In this document: in pieces, positions 63,091-64,000 of the stretch
How the letters are laid out: each line of letters opens with the position of its first letter
Position numbering within the stretch: position 1 is the first letter of the stretch
Source of the DNA: Telmatactis stephensoni
Lineage: Eukaryota > Cnidaria > Anthozoa > Actiniaria > Isophelliidae
Direction: 5' to 3'
NCBI GenBank assembly: GCA_029948255.1
Contig: JALIZF010001829.1
Span: 372,001 to 436,000, forward strand
Length of the DNA stretch: 64,000 nt
Notes under the pieces: model-generated
What the model saw: only the letters and a program-made list of their open reading frames with translations
What the model was told of the DNA's origin: nothing
Databases searched by the model: none
Program-made: the position numbers and the translations under genes

Positions 63091-63739
63091 GTTAAGTTTT
63101 TACCACTGTTGTCTAAAAACTTTGTTCACTTCACTGTAGCCTATCTGGTGGGGAACGTGATTATGCAAAGTGATAAGCAAGAAATTGATATATATAATGG
63201 AAAATGTGTTCAGTAGTTTAATTGCAAGGGGACTCAAAAAAAATTGCAAGTCCACCTGACAGGAGTTGTGGAAATCACCATATACTTATAACACTGATTG
63301 CTGTTTATAGGTGTTTAAAGTGTGCTGATGCCCCATGTCAGAAAAGTTGTCGCACACAGCTTGACATCAAGCACTTCATATCTTGCATTGCAAACAAGGT
63401 TTGTCATAGAGGGACTTCACAGCAGCCATGTTTGTGGTAAAAATAGATTTTCTCCCATTTAGTGAAATAAAATCTTTTGTTTTTCAAAAACTTTCTATTG
63501 TACTTGGCCACAAACATGGCTGCCATAAAATCCCTCTATAGCTACTGCATTTTTAAAAGAAAGAGGTATAATAATGGCCCATTATGGAAATATTTTTATA
63601 ATTACAATTAAAGAGTGCACAAAACATTAAGTGCTCACATTGGTACTTATATAATGTACTGAACCTAGAAGGTTTGACTTGCTTAATATTTAATTGGCTG
63701 AGAATTTGCTGCAGCTTCAATGTCATGTTTGTTTCCTGG
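63091..63739 (+). repeat. Segmental copy of DPYD intron 3-exon 4-intron 4
   Basis: It aligns with 22597-23248 in the same orientation, about 40.5 kb downstream, with only scattered substitutions and small indels (for example ATTTGGTGGGG shortened to GGTGGGG, and an added ATATTTA near 63686). It includes the MITE that follows exon 4. Similarity stops sharply on both sides. Confidence 0.93.
63311..63398 (+). pseudogene. Orphan copy of DPYD exon 4
   Basis: The 88-bp exon keeps its acceptor (TTTATAG), donor (GTTTGTC) and open frame. One coding change, CCC to CGC, turns the proline after the fourth Fe-S cysteine into arginine (KSCPTQ to KSCRTQ). No exon 3 lies within the 650 bp upstream and no exon 5 before the window ends, so it is either an orphan exon or part of a paralogue beyond 64000. 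Confidence 0.8.
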
Positions 63740-64000
63740 CCTTGCGCACGGTGTTGGTGTACAAATTGGCCTTTGGGAAAAATGACGAAAATTTGTTTTG
63801 AAAATGCTCGCAATCAAAAATCTTATAACCTAAAGCGCTAATTTGTATACAGTTTTGTAGATAATTTAATGTAGTTTCTCGAATATGTAATACTTTTGAC
63901 GTACTTTAGCGGAATTAAAAGAAAAATTAATAAACCTCACTGATGTCAGAGTAAAACGGGCCACTCGCGAAGGTAAAGACTTCTGTCTGACTTATAGCGC
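63740..64000. other. Window end, nothing recognised
   Basis: No coding match or repeat was identified in the last 260 bases. Confidence 0.4.

Overview
This window is nuclear DNA from an invertebrate animal. The genes are split into many short exons with GT-AG introns. The DNA is AT-rich and dense with short inverted-repeat transposons, tRNA-derived SINE-like sequences and microsatellites. One gene is a HEPN-NACHT-LRR receptor of the kind common in cnidarians, sponges and other invertebrates. Several repeats (a GGCCCAGTTC foldback, an AACCGTCAA-rich TIR element, CTTTTAGGGG elements) resemble ones I associate with anthozoan cnidarians, so a coral or anemone is my best guess. The exact taxon is not provable from the window.

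Layout. 409-4480 (+): the last six visible coding exons of a cAMP-dependent protein kinase catalytic subunit; its 5' part lies before the window. 7098-16066 (-): a complete 14-exon gene for the histone chaperone NASP, convergent with the kinase. 17304-39825 (+): a complete 25-exon dihydropyrimidine dehydrogenase (DPYD) gene, divergent from NASP across a 1.2 kb shared upstream region. 39826-50965: an 11 kb repeat-rich interval with no recognisable gene; it holds a 45-bp minisatellite, a 1.7 kb TTAA-flanked palindrome and a degenerate array of about 0.7 kb units. 50966-56017 (+): a two-exon HEPN-NACHT-LRR gene whose intron contains a long inverted repeat. 56018-59980: non-coding DNA with MITE-like elements. 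About 60000-62550 (-): a decayed BEL/Pao retrotransposon with gag and RNase H pieces. 63091-63739: a near-identical copy of a 0.65 kb segment of DPYD that carries its exon 4.

The conserved genes (PKA, NASP, DPYD) are housekeeping genes with no obvious shared pathway. All three human counterparts sit on chromosome 1p, so the cluster may be a relic of ancient linkage. The HEPN-NACHT-LRR gene is the likely innate-immunity locus. It joins a predicted RNA-cleaving HEPN domain, with its R-x4-H motif intact, to a STAND ATPase and a short LRR sensor. Most lengthy open frames outside these genes are by-products of simple repeats.

Exon boundaries were placed by matching splice sites, phase continuity and family alignment from memory. 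NASP (518 aa), DPYD (1025 aa) and HEPN-NACHT-LRR (911 aa) each give an uninterrupted reading frame with consistent phases, apart from one odd NASP splice donor.
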